Part shown: piece after piece, positions 10,570 through 22,245 of the stretch
How positions within the stretch are numbered: position 1 is the stretch's first letter
How the letters are laid out: each line of letters begins with the position of its first letter
Notes under the pieces: model-generated
What the model was told of the DNA's origin: nothing
Database searches by the model: none
The model's input: the letters and a program-made list of their open reading frames with translations, nothing else
Assembly: GCF_021018895.1 (NCBI RefSeq)
Contig: NC_079373.1
Coordinates: 25,743,376 to 25,807,375, forward strand
Direction of reading: 5' to 3'
Origin: Seriola aureovittata
Taxonomy: Eukaryota > Chordata > Actinopteri > Carangiformes > Carangidae
Length of the DNA stretch: 64,000 nt
Program-made: the position numbers and the translations under genes

Positions 10570-12889
10570 AGACTGACCTTTAACTGGAATTAATTATTTG
10601 GTCACGTGCCAATCAAATCTAAAATCTGATTTCCCCCTTTTACCAAGTTGCATTGTCGTCAGAGGTCAGACAATAAAGTTTTACCTTAAATTGGGAAAAC
10701 GGGCATAAAAAGTTCTCATCCACCACAGCTGCCTCAGCATCTGTACTTTGTTCTTTTGAATGTTCTTGTTCTTGGTTCTTTTCTTTGTGTGAGTGAGTCA
10801 AAGGGACGGACAGTAATGTATTGAGGCGACGCTGTTGTGTTGTTGTTAGCTGATGTTCTGCCTGTGTGAGTGTTTTGTTCTTCACTCTGTTGGAGAGCAG
10901 GAAGCCTCAGTCTGTAATGTGACAGGTTTGTTTGGCCACATGAGAAGTATCACTTTAATTAAAAGATATTTTAAAATAGATTTGTAGAACTTGTTGTGCA
11001 TTTAAAGAGATGAATTATTATTTGTTTCTCACACTCACTTGAATGTTGGCAGAAATCAAGCTGTCACTTTTTCACAAACACAAATTTGAACTGATCAGAA
11101 TGAACGCGTAATTCCTTAAAACTAATCAATTCACAGGCGCAAAGTTTGGTGATCTTTGACACGAACACTCCCACCAACGATCTGCTTTCATGACGTATAA
11201 TTCAGTGCATGTTTACGAGCAGCCAAGGGGGAAAAACATCAGTTGTGTCCCATTTTGAAGAACTACAAAAGTCGCAACAAAAAATCCGTCAAATAAAACA
11301 AATAAAACAAATTCTGCAGTTTTAAAAAGAGCACAGTTTGTGTCTGTTTCACTTGTGAACGAACCACTGCACAAAGCTAATTCAGGCTGTCGTTTTTGCA
11401 TTTCATTCGCACGAGAAAACATTTTAAAATGATTTTTTAATGATATTTGTTGGTCTTGTACGAAACAAACATGTTTCCTTATGTCTGGAGAATATGATTT
11501 GTAGGCCGGGGCGTCTCTGTACAACAGTGTGACACATTTTTACCTTTATCAAAAACAAATTGCAGCTGAAAAGTGGCTGATTTTGCTGCTCTCTAACCGG
11601 CTGTAGATCCTGCCCACACTTGGGCCACATCCTTGTTTTCTTCTGGCCCAGTATATACCCAGTTCTACGGCCCGAATCTGGTAAATATACATCACGACTG
11701 GCAGATGTTGCTTCAACATCTGGACCAATTCTGGCGTACACACAGAAAATCCTTAAGCTATCAGTCAATCCTGGAGGATAACAGCCGGAATCTGCCCAGA
11801 TGTGGAAGTATGTGGGCCAGACTCGGGGCCGAGGACCCAGACAGATGTTGGGCCAGAAGTTTCATTTTGCCGTCTGTACGGCAAAATGAAACCACCAGGA
11901 CAGTTTCATGCTGATGAAAGCCATAGAAGTGAGTCACATAAAACTGTAACTTCCAGAACCTGAAATACCATAAACACCTCCTTCTGTTATCGTCCAGCAT
12001 CAGGCACTAAAATCCTGCTGGTGTTTTATAGATGCTGCAGAGTTTCTTACAGGTTGAACTACTCAGAGCTTTACCAGTAGTGGAGCTACAAATGTAAAGT
12101 TTATTTTGGTAAAATCATCAGCTGGGAGAAAAGAAGCAGAGTGAGAGTCATTATTGCCGTCCATCCAGAAGACACAGCTGCCATTGTTTGTACAGTTCAG
12201 ACTCAACACAACATGTTACAGTCAGTGCAGCAAACGACCGAATCTCCCTCCGGCGGCGACAGAAAGCAGCTGACAAGTCAATGCAAGAACATCATTTATT
12301 TATTCTATTTTTTATTTTGAATTAGTCTTATTTGCTCAAATCACAAAGAAACACCAGAATTAAAAAAATGGCTTCTCCTCCTCTGATGACAGTTTATTTG
12401 CCGCGTCACGCTCAGGACAACTCTCAGCTGTTTTGTCTCTCGCCATCGTGTCGTCATCACCGTCGCCGCCCAGCCAGGGTGAACACACAGGATGCCATTG
12501 TCCTCGCCTCCCGTCGTCATGACGACAGAGGGAGTCTGCCTCTCAGCTGGCCGCCTCACTGAACAGAGTGAACAGTACCACAGACAGCACACATGGAGGC
12601 TCAGTTATTCAGAGAGAAGTGGTCACTGATGGTTTGTGGTGTGAACAGGGTCCTGGTTACTTCTGGTTTGGTAAACAACTCAAACAAGTCTGCATGTGCT
12701 CACAAGTAGATGAACTGACACCTGAGCTGGTTCTTCTCTCCACATATTTTCTGTACAGGTAAACACATGTTCCAGGTGCAGCTGTTAATTTTAGCTCGAC
12801 ACATTGTCACTGTGAATAGTTTGAACTTCCAGTGTGGACTTGTGAATCTGCTGCTGAGAGAGAAAACATGGCATAGTATCTTTCTGTGT
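10570..12889. other. Gene-free region with a dispersed-repeat-like stretch
   Basis: No gene is supported here. Positions 11600-11900 repeat motifs such as GGGCCA, CAGATGTTG and TCTGGACCA in both orientations and end in a perfect hairpin at 11859-11892, which suggests a small non-autonomous element. The rest is unassigned AT-rich sequence. Confidence 0.45.
11859..11892. repeat. Perfect 14-bp inverted repeat (hairpin)
   Basis: GTTTCATTTTGCCG at 11859-11872 and its exact reverse complement at 11879-11892 are separated by six bases. It lies at the right end of the repeat-like stretch 11600-11900. Confidence 0.9.
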
Positions 12890-13790
12890 TAAAAAGCATT
12901 AAAAGCAGTATTTGCCAGCATTTAGCAATATACTAATTGCATGTTAGCGCTTATCATTTAGAACGAGTTAAGTAAGTATTTATTTGTAGGCCTCTTTGTC
13001 TACCCTGTGTGTTAGCATGTTGACATTGTTAAATTTAGAATCTCTTTGTGATAACTTATAGATTTTTTGACACTAATCATTTAGCATAAGCATGCTAACA
13101 TGCCAACATTTGATGTGTAATGTTTAGCCTGATAGCTTATTAGAAACCCTAGTATGCTAATGTACGCATGTTGTAAACACTTTATTTATAATAATTCTTC
13201 AGCCTGTGATGTATATTTTTATGTGTGTACAGTTAGCACACAGTCACATGCTAATGTTTAGCATTTTAGCTTGTTAGTGTGGATCATTAATTTTATTCTA
13301 TTTGTAATGTTTAGCCTGTTGGCTTGTTAGCATACAAATATTTATCATCATGTTCATCTGTAGCATTTTAGCATGATTTTTACTCTGGGGATGTAACATT
13401 TACATTTTAGCATGATTAAGGTACAAACATTTACATTGAACTGATTAGCGTGTTAGCTTTACTTGAACCTTAATAGTTTATTTGTAGGCCTATTAACCTG
13501 CATGCTATAATTCCAATGTTAGCATGTCAACATTGTTAGATTCAGAACGTCTAGCATTTTAGCATGTTAGCACTAATCGTTGTAACATGTATTTTAGCAT
13601 GAGCATGCCAACATTTTACACTTAATTTCTGGCCTCTTAGCTTATCATACTAATGTTAGCATGCAAACATTTGATTTGTAATCTTTGGTCTTTCATGTTT
13701 AGCTCAGTTTAGTCAGTACAGTGATACTCTTACACTTAACATGTTAGTGTAACTAGCATTTTAGCTTTGCGGTATAAATCCTGCTGTTAG
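12890..13790. repeat. TTAGC/GCTAA-rich degenerate repeat tract
   Basis: About 900 bases in which TTAGC, GCTAA, TTAGCATG and GCATGCTAAC recur dozens of times at irregular spacing, mixed with TTTAGCCTG-type variants. There is no open frame. It resembles a percomorph dispersed or tandem repeat of the same motif. Short relatives occur at 17020-17075, 43885-43930 and 55510-55545. Confidence 0.7.
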
Positions 13791-16673
13791 CTTGACTCAC
13801 AATCAGCCACCAGCTACACCAGGATTCTTGATCTGAATGTCAGTGAACTGACAGATGTCTGAATGTTTTGTGCAGCTCCCATCAAGAACCTCAGAGAAAT
13901 ATCTTCACATAGCTGAATGCAGGATGAACTGCACCACTCTGATGTTTATCTGCAAAGACATGATGAGAGACAAGATAGATTCAAAGTAAGCATGACATTC
14001 AGCCATTTAATCTTCATGCTGCAGCAAGAGAAGTCGAAGACTGTGTCGGCGCTTCATGCTCTGGATGAATTCTCATAAAGATGGATCTGAAAAATAAGAG
14101 TTCTATTCTAATTTTACTGACACAAGATGATGTTTAAAAAAATCTTTCACTCTTCTTTTCCCAAGTCATTTAAGACAATATAATTTTAAAATGAACTTGT
14201 ATTTATAGTGTTCATTCTCTTGCATAATGACATAACATTCTTCCCTAATTGTATTCATCACAGAATCACCTAGAGAGGAGTCTTTGTATGTAAACCACAT
14301 TCTTCTCTAATCACTCGCTTGGCTTTGATTTGCTCTCTGGCACCAAACTTGCGTGTTTGAGTCTTTTGTAAATGAGGCTGGCGGCCCCAGTCGCTGCTCC
14401 AGTAATTAGACAGCCCCATTCATTCAGAAACAATGGGGCGACGGGTACACTGGGGCTCTGCTGCTGAACAAGCTGCTCACTGACCTTCTCCTAACTGCTC
14501 CCAGGGCTGTTTTCTGGGATGAAACGAACATCCTGGGAGGGCTGGAACTGCCGCCCCTGATTGGTGGACAGGAGCCAGGTTTCCGGAGTAACCGAACCAC
14601 TTGTCCTGGATGGTGCAGATTTAGATAACTTTTTTTTTCTGCTGAGGTATTCAAACACCAAAACAGCCATAAAACAGTCATAAAATAAAAAGTTATGAGC
14701 ATCATTACAACAAAATTTGCTGCCAAGTCACTATGTCTGCTGTGTGTTTCTGTCATTGGTCACATTAAGAGACAAAGTTTGGAATATACACCAGATGATT
14801 GTCCCTTTCCTGATACAATCAGGTTTCACTTTATTAGGTACACCTAGCTAAAACTAATGCGGCCTGAAAAATCAGTCCCGTTATAACTTCTACCTTCATG
14901 AATGTCCAGTTTTTGTTTAAACTGTTTTTAGGACGTGTTGTGTTGGAGGAAAAGGTTGATTGTTTACTCACATGACCTTTTGCACCAAACAAGGGTAAAC
15001 CCGTCAACCGGTCACTAGTCACTGATCACATAAAATAAAATAGATAAAAGACACAATAAACATTTTAGTTCAATTAAAAGTATTCAAATTAAGGAGAATA
15101 CACAGGAAGTTCAAAGTGACTTAAAGCACGAGACACAAGGTGATTGATATTTAGCCAAAAGTCTCTTTGTTGGCTAAACCACAGCCGGGACTCAGGATGT
15201 GAACCCATATCTCTGGAGTTAAAAATCCTGCCCTTTGTCTGACCACCATAGTTATCTATATATAACCTACTTCCTAGTACAGGAGACATGGTTGTGATGG
15301 GAGTAGTATCTCTACCAATAAGCAGCAGCCAAATCAGTACAGGAATTAAAAGAATCCAAACAGTAGCCGTACATACACCTGGTTGAATTTTATTACATGA
15401 TGACAAACTCGGACAAACCAGTTGATGACATTTCAGATCCAGTCATTCTCATAAAGACTTTTTTTTTTAAAAACATGTCTGATACTTGTGACGGGATTCG
15501 CCTGAGGGAGATGTACAGGTAAATCAACAATTCTACCTGAAGTTAGCCTCCAACTCCCTGTGAGGGTCACACAGTCCTACACACCGCTCCATCCAGGATC
15601 TCTGCTGGTTCCCTCCATGTTTGTTTTAGAACAAGAACACTTAATGTTGGGCGTTCTCGCAGGATTTGCTGGGTCAGAACTCCACTGGTTATTGAGTGGT
15701 TCAGTGTTTTGTTTATCGTGAGGTTTATGCCTCTTCTTGACTTTTCAAAGGCTAAATAATCTGTGCAGGTTGGTGGGAACGATATTAACGTGTGGTTCGT
15801 GTCTTTACAGTTTTCATCCAGTCTTCAAAGAATCTGGACAGAACTCGTGAAGACGTCTCCTCTGGACCAAAGTGTTGGACTGATTTTGGTCCTGGATTCT
15901 GAATGTGGCGTTCAGTCGTTCATTTCTGACTCACTGTTCTTCTCTCTCGTCTGCAGCTGACAATGTTTCTGCTGATAACCAGCTGAGTCTCTGCAGCAGC
16001 TTGTCGTACCCTCGGGTGAAGGCTTTTAATGGTGGTTGAGCGCGGCAGCTGCTGTCAGAGAGGTACAGTGAGCTGATTCACTCTAAAGACCCCCCCCCCC
16101 CAAAAAAAACGTTTCACATCCTATCTGTCTTGGCACAAAACAAACAAAGTGAAACTGTGCAGTCTGAGGTGCCACCTCCTCAGTCTGCTGCTGAGTATCA
16201 CATCCAGAAAAGACCGAGAAGAGAAACTAGAGGCAGTTTATGGAGTTCCTGCCACACGAGAGGAGATGTGATGTTACAGTGTTTCTGTGTTTGTTTTGCT
16301 CCGGTGTCTTTATTTATCACAAAGCTGCAGAAATATTCAACCCAGACTCTGAAAAATCACAGGAAACTAAACTAACCACCAAGGAGAAAATACATTAAGC
16401 AGATACAGGGGAGGAGAAATACTGCTGATCTACTACTGATCTAACATGACCCACTTTTACCAGCGTTTTTAATGGTGATTTAGTGCCTTCACAGTTAATG
16501 TGAACAGCATCGCCAGTGACTGAAAAATAGAAGATGAGGAGGACAAAGTGAAAAAGTTCATAAAAACTGAATATAAGAACCTTTATTTTGAAGTTGTGTT
16601 CCACAGTGTAATCTGAACGCTTCCAACTGACTTCAACAGCTAGCCTAGCTCCCGCTCCCCCAGCTAGCCTGAG
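13791..16673. other. Gene-free region
   Basis: No gene is supported. Positions 14820-15000 (starting TTTATTAGGTACACCTAGCT) resemble a teleost dispersed repeat that I recall but cannot name. A C-run joined to an A-run lies at 16090-16110. Confidence 0.4.
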
Positions 16674-16704
16674 CAACAACAACAACAACAACAACAACAA
16701 CAAC
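16674..16704. repeat. (CAA)n microsatellite
   Basis: About ten CAA units. Read on the minus strand they give a leucine run in a short open frame that has no other support. Confidence 0.95.
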
Positions 16705-19667
16705 CTGTCCCCCTCACTCTCAGCCAATCACAGGGAGGTTGTCTCACACCTATCGCTGTCACAGGTAGCTCTGATCACTGACAGGCTTCACAGCCTCTAA
16801 GCAGAAACACGCCTTCACTGACAACCCGGAAATCTCAGTATCTGCAGTTAGGAGCCGTTTCTACGAACCTAACAGTCTTAACACAGTAACACAACAACAT
16901 AACAGTCACTTGAACGTGTCACCCGGTCCGTTATGATACCGACGTCCTAGTAGTGAGCTAAACGTCAGTTAGTCAACCTGATATTCATTTCCAACAAGAT
17001 GTAACGTCTTTCTGTAGCGTTGTTAGCATGTTAGCATGTTGACATTAGCATTTAGCTCAGAGCAGAGCCGTTAGCATGGCTGTATCCTTGTTAGGACTTG
17101 TAAGGCTTGAAACATCTGGAAACTCACGAGAAAACAAAAATATTTCATGTTCAAATCAGAAACAGACATTCATGAAAAAGTGTTTGTGTTGCTTATTTAT
17201 GCTGCAGTTTCTGTGGAAAAGACAGAAATCGAGGATCGGAGGACAACAACCTCTGAAGCTGGATCATTTAATACGGTAAATCTTCACTTTTCATGTGTCT
17301 ATTTTATTCCTTATTTCTCCTGCTACATGAACCTGTTAAAATCTTAATGAGAGCGCACGAGAAGACGAACAATACGTCAAAGATTTCACTCGGTGTTTGA
17401 GGTAAAAGGCCCAAAAAGTTTGTCAATCTACGAAGAGACTAATGACTGTTACGTAAATGTTCTTGGCTGAAACAAACATGGCGGCAGCGATTGTCAGCAG
17501 CATCCGAGCGTCAGGCGAGAACATTAATGTGTGTTTAACCCCTCTGAGAAATAGCAGGGCGAAGGGTCGGGGATAATTATGAGGAGAAAAGTGAAGGGGG
17601 GGGGAGAGATCTGAGAGCTCGTCCGTCCAATTAACACCGTGAAAGAGCCTTTTGACGAACAGCGTGAGTCAGCTTCCATGATGTATCTGCAGAAGCCGGG
17701 GTCGTTTGGGAGATGGCAGCCCGGCTGTTGTTGCTGGGAGCAGATTTCTAATTGTGGGGGGGAGGTTGGTGAATTCCCTTAGTGAAGCATCGGTCTGGGC
17801 AGCGGGGCGTTCAGTCACAGCCGGTGACCTAGAAATGTTGCTGCAATCCCCAACAAAGGAGGAGAATCGGGACAATAAAGCTCTTATCCCACCACCACAA
17901 CAGCTTCCATCTGACAGAGCAGATTATACAGGCAGGACCACGGCCGAGCCGAGCCAAGCTGGGCTGGGTCGGACCAGGCTGCACCAGGAGGAGGCGGTGG
18001 GTCGTTTGGCAATCAGCTGCTTGGGTTTGTTCCTTTCCTATGGGGTCACCAGCAGCCCATAAACTCTAGTTATGTGCTGACCTTTCCTCTAGGTGGATAC
18101 ACACCTGCTCTGATTTCACTGACCACGTTTTTTATTTTCAGTCTACACAGCAGTTACATTTAAATTTCTTCATTTATAAACTTCATGATTTATGAATCAG
18201 TATTTCCATTCAATATTATTCCCTCCTATTAATTAATCAGTGATCATCCCTCTGCTCAGTAACGATGGTCCAGATAAACCAGGTGGTACAGATGGTGTAG
18301 ATACCATCAGCTGTTCTGCTGCTGGAAAACTTTAAACATCCGCTGTTTGCATCCGTTAAATGTCCGTCCCGCTCTTCAATGAATATGAAGGTCTTATGAA
18401 TATTCAGTTGCATCATCCATCATTCAGTTTAGTAACTGCTAAAAGTTTCAAACTGATGGTTTACTAAATCACTAGTTATAGAACTTCATCATGATGTGAC
18501 ATTAAAACGTTGTAGAAACGTTGTTGCCAGTAAAGACGTCAGTGATGAGTAAATTGGTTGCTAGGAAACGTCTGTAGGACCATCCAATCACAAGCTGGAA
18601 CATAACCACCACAAAGAACAGTTTATATGGACGTCCTTTGAGGCAGAAATTTTTTCACATGTGAAAACAGGTGAATTTTTTTTTCCTAAGATTGTAAGGC
18701 AATTGATTTTTTTTTTTTTTTGACAGAATCATTTTTCTAAATTTTGTTTGTTTTTATTTCATCCATGAAAACAAGTGAATTTAAGTTTTTTCTAAAAGGA
18801 TCATTATTCTGTTTTTTGTGTTTTTTAATTGTTTTTCTTTCATCTGTGAAAAAGTGATTTTTTTTTCACACATGACAAAAAAAAAAAAAAACTAAAATAA
18901 TAATCATAATAATAATCCTGCTTCATTGTGTTTGGAGGCCAAACAATAAATGAAACTTAACTGCCAGTCCTTTGTAAAGGTAGGTGTGATAAACATGTTA
19001 CTTACACAGAGAGATGTTTGAATAATCACAGTTAGGATGAATCTGTCAATCAGTTTATGGCCTGCAGCCTCGAGAGCTGATCAGTGGTCAATACTTCATT
19101 AGTACCAGAGAAACCTGAAGGTTTGATTCATCTACAGGTCTGCGTCTTCACTTCCTACACGAGAGAGCACAACACAGAAATCAACCAGTGGTTACTTAGA
19201 TGTGACAACATTAATATTAATATGACACTTATTTTGTTCCTTTCCTCTGTCTTCCATTGCTTTAATCTTCTTCTCATTCCCAGAGACACGATGACAGATA
19301 TACGGTCTGTTCACACTCCACCTCTGCCGCCACAGCTGCTCACACACTCTGGAGGCAGTGAAAACGAGTGTAGCCGGTGACACAACCCAGCGGGATCTCC
19401 TCTCTGTGAGCCGCAGGTCACAGCAGAAAACCAGGAAGAGATCCCAGACATGAAATATTCATAGAGCGCACGACAACAGTCCGGCCGTTCATCAGAGTCA
19501 CTCAGACTCCGGATTCCTCTGAGAGACCAGCTGATGCTGACGAGTCCTGAATATGGATGAGAGGACGTGAACCGAAGTCCAACATGTGTCGCCACATAAA
19601 ATCTCACTGTGCTCAGGAATTCATTCATTCGCTCTGAACAATGAGTGTGTTTGAGCACCGAGCTCTG

Positions 19668-19669
<2 letters not shown>
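16705..19669. other. Gene-free region
   Basis: No gene is supported. A short TTAGCATG motif cluster lies at 17020-17075. Positions 18650-18890 are T-rich, with several degenerate repeats of the type CATGTGAAAACAGGTGAATTT followed by long T runs. Long open frames are absent. Confidence 0.4.

Positions 19670-19731
<62 letters not shown>
19670..19731. repeat. (CA)n microsatellite
   Basis: About 31 uninterrupted CA units. Confidence 0.97.
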
Positions 19732-19734
<3 letters not shown>

Positions 19735-21164
19735 CGCGTTTTATTTCACAATGAACACTGTATTTACTCATGTGACATTTTACTCAGTGCTGTTTATTCA
19801 CCGTCACACAGAGGCAGGCAGATGTTTCCGGTCTGTGTGGCGCCATTTCTTTTGTCCTGTTTCAGGTCAGTGATGAAACGTCTCCGTCAGGTAATGAGGA
19901 GGGACACTTTGTTTCACTGGCTCGCTCCACATGAGATATTTGTCTGTTAGAAACAGTTTAATCATGTGTTTGTTTGTCTGTTTGTTGACGGTACTTTTAT
20001 GTGCAAGTCCAAGACAGAATGTCTTGATTTGGGTTTTTTATTTTTTATTTTTAAATTTGAAATGTGTCTAAAGAGACAGTAAATGTGCAGACATCATGTT
20101 GTACTATTGATCACTATATTAATATTGTAACATTATTGAATTTCCTGCAAGGTCATGTTCGCAATCTCATATTTTAGATTTTGTTCCTGGTTTCTGTGTT
20201 TATTTTCATCTACATATTTTATCATCATCTGTCTTTCTATTGTCTAATTTCTTTGTCTTTCTATTCGCTCTTATTTTAATGTTCTATTTCATTTTTTTTT
20301 ATTATAAAGAACTTTGAGCTTCATTTCTTGTATGAAAATCATATGTGATGAAATTGAAACAGTCTCTTCTGCTGTGTAGGTGCAGAGCTCCGTGTGATGT
20401 GAAACAGGAGGAGGAAAACGTTTCTGACAGAAGAAATTGAAGACAGAAGAAAAGGCTGCTGCCTGGAGGACGGAGAGCCGAGTGTGAAGACACAAACAGG
20501 CACACAGTCAGTACGATCAGTGACACTCAGTCTTACGCAGCCCACACGAACACAGCGTCACATCCCGCTGCAGGAAAACGCACTCTGCAGATTCACGTTC
20601 AGATCACCGTGTTATCCGCCGTCTCTCCAGTTACTGGCCGCTCTACACCCGCATTCATCCTCAGTTCAATATAGACGTTCTTTATAAGTGTTTTAAAATG
20701 AACTGAAATAAAACACACACAGACACAATCACTCCATCTCCGCTGTTTGGAGCCACGGTAAAAAAAAAAAAAAAAAAAAATGATGGTTTTGAAATGAGTC
20801 GACGCAGCAGAAAACAGGAAGTAGTGAGTTTACTTGTCGTTGTTTTTAAGGACGAGCTGAGTGAGGTTTGAGTCCAACAGTCTGAGGTCGTCGAGCCCCA
20901 GAGACTGAACTTTATTCATTCAGGCCACATGAATCTGGTCTGTGTTTGTGTCGGAGTCATGACTCCAGATGTGAATGAAGCTTCAGTAGCTGCTGAAACT
21001 GGAGGAGAGTGAACACAAAGAACCAACACCCCCCCACCCCCACCCCCACCCCCCGCCTGTTATATGCCGGATTTGCATTGATTGCACATATTATTATTCT
21101 GCATACTTATTCGTCTGATTCCTCTTCCGTATAGAGATTCATCGTACCTTCTCGAAAACCCAGC
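19732..21164. other. Gene-free region
   Basis: No gene is supported. It contains an A21 run at 20760-20780 and a CCCCCA-type repeat at 21029-21055. Confidence 0.4.
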
Positions 21165-21628
21165 TGTCACGAGTTTGAGGCAAGTATGGGTAAGGGGTGG
21201 ACCCAAATTCGGAGGAGGAACCAGTGTTAAGGAATTTATTAACAAAACAACACATAACGAAACACACAACAAATCTCATCACCAACAATGAAACCACACG
21301 GACAAGACAGAGCAAGGGCTTTTTAAAGGAACAGAACTTATTACTATGGAGAACAGGTGATGAAGCAGACACAGGTTGGACACATCAGGGATGATTAACC
21401 AAAGGAAGCAAAACTAGAACTCAGACACTGGGGCGACATGACTATCAAAATAAAACAGGAAGTGCATGGGGAAACAGAGCACAAGACAGGGAAGACAAAA
21501 CTAGACACCACAAACACCCAAACCAGAAACACTCAAAACCCAGAACAGAAACCCAAAACACAGAAAACCAAAAACCAAGAAAGTCCAAAAAACCAAAACC
21601 CTGGAGCCTCCAGGCTGAGACCATGACA
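21165..21628. mobile_element. Probable solo LTR, 464 bp, with 5-bp target-site duplication
   Basis: The unit begins TGTCA (21165) and ends TGACA (21628), so it has TG...CA ends with short inverted termini. It is flanked by a perfect 5-bp direct repeat CCAGC at 21160-21164 and 21629-21633. These are the marks of LTR-retroelement integration followed by loss of the internal part. The interior is A-rich on the plus strand, with an AATAAA-like site near 21447. No internal retroelement coding sequence is present. A DNA transposon with 5-bp duplications is the alternative. Confidence 0.6.
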
Positions 21629-21834
21629 CCAGCGCCCGGCACAGGGCCTGTAATGCTCGCACCTGTCTGGACAGAAACATGTACAGGAATTTCACGCTAC
21701 TGTTCGCAGGTGTTTTAGTAAATCCTAGACTATCCTGCCTCACACAGTATGCTCATATGTCACTGAGGTCTTTTGTCCAGATTAAACACAGGTGTTGGTT
21801 AAAGTGTTGATTGGTGAGCTCTAGAGGTGCAGGT

Positions 21835-22002
21835 GTGGACAGTCATGCTAGCTGTTTCCCCCTGTTTCCAGTCTTTATGCTAAGCTAAGATAACCAGCTT
21901 CTGGCTGTGGCTTCATATTTACTGTTCAGACATGAGAGATTTTATAATACAACTCTTACCAAGAATTCAAATAAGCACATTTCCCAAAATGGCGAACTTC
22001 TA
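21835..22002. mobile_element. Teleost dispersed MITE-like repeat
   Basis: The stretch contains GCTGTTTCCCCCTGTTTCC, AGTCTTTATGCTAAGCTAAG, CTTCATATTTACTGTTCAGA and CATTTCCCAAAATGGCGAAC. These are hallmarks of a repeat I recall as very common in percomorph genomes. A second, shorter copy is at 58045-58110. I cannot name the family. Confidence 0.6.
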
Positions 22003-22245
22003 TTCAATTCAATTCAGTTTCATTTGTATAGCACCAAATCATAATACACATTATCTCACGGGACTTTACAGGATCAGGTCGAGACCTTACTTTATCAGTT
22101 CCCACAAAGAGCAGCACTCGGTGATAAGGGTGAGGAAGAAACCTCCAACAGAGCTGGACTCGGGGGCGCACATCTGCCTCCACCGGTTGGGTTTGAAATG
22201 AGAAAGAGGGGATGGGGGAGGAGAGAGAGAGAGAGACCGTGGACG
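22003..22245. mobile_element. Teleost dispersed repeat (ATTCAATTCAATT head)
   Basis: It starts with an ATTCAATTCA head followed by TTGTATAGCACCAAATCA, CTTTACAGGATCAGGTCGAG, AGCAGCACTCGGTGATAAGG and an AGAGAGAG tail. It abuts the previous repeat directly. A related but more diverged piece is at 63590-63700. Confidence 0.6.

Noticed and set aside
11424..11768. 114-codon minus-strand open frame
   Set aside because: It lies across the GGGCCA-rich repeat and has no recognisable domain; length alone is not support.
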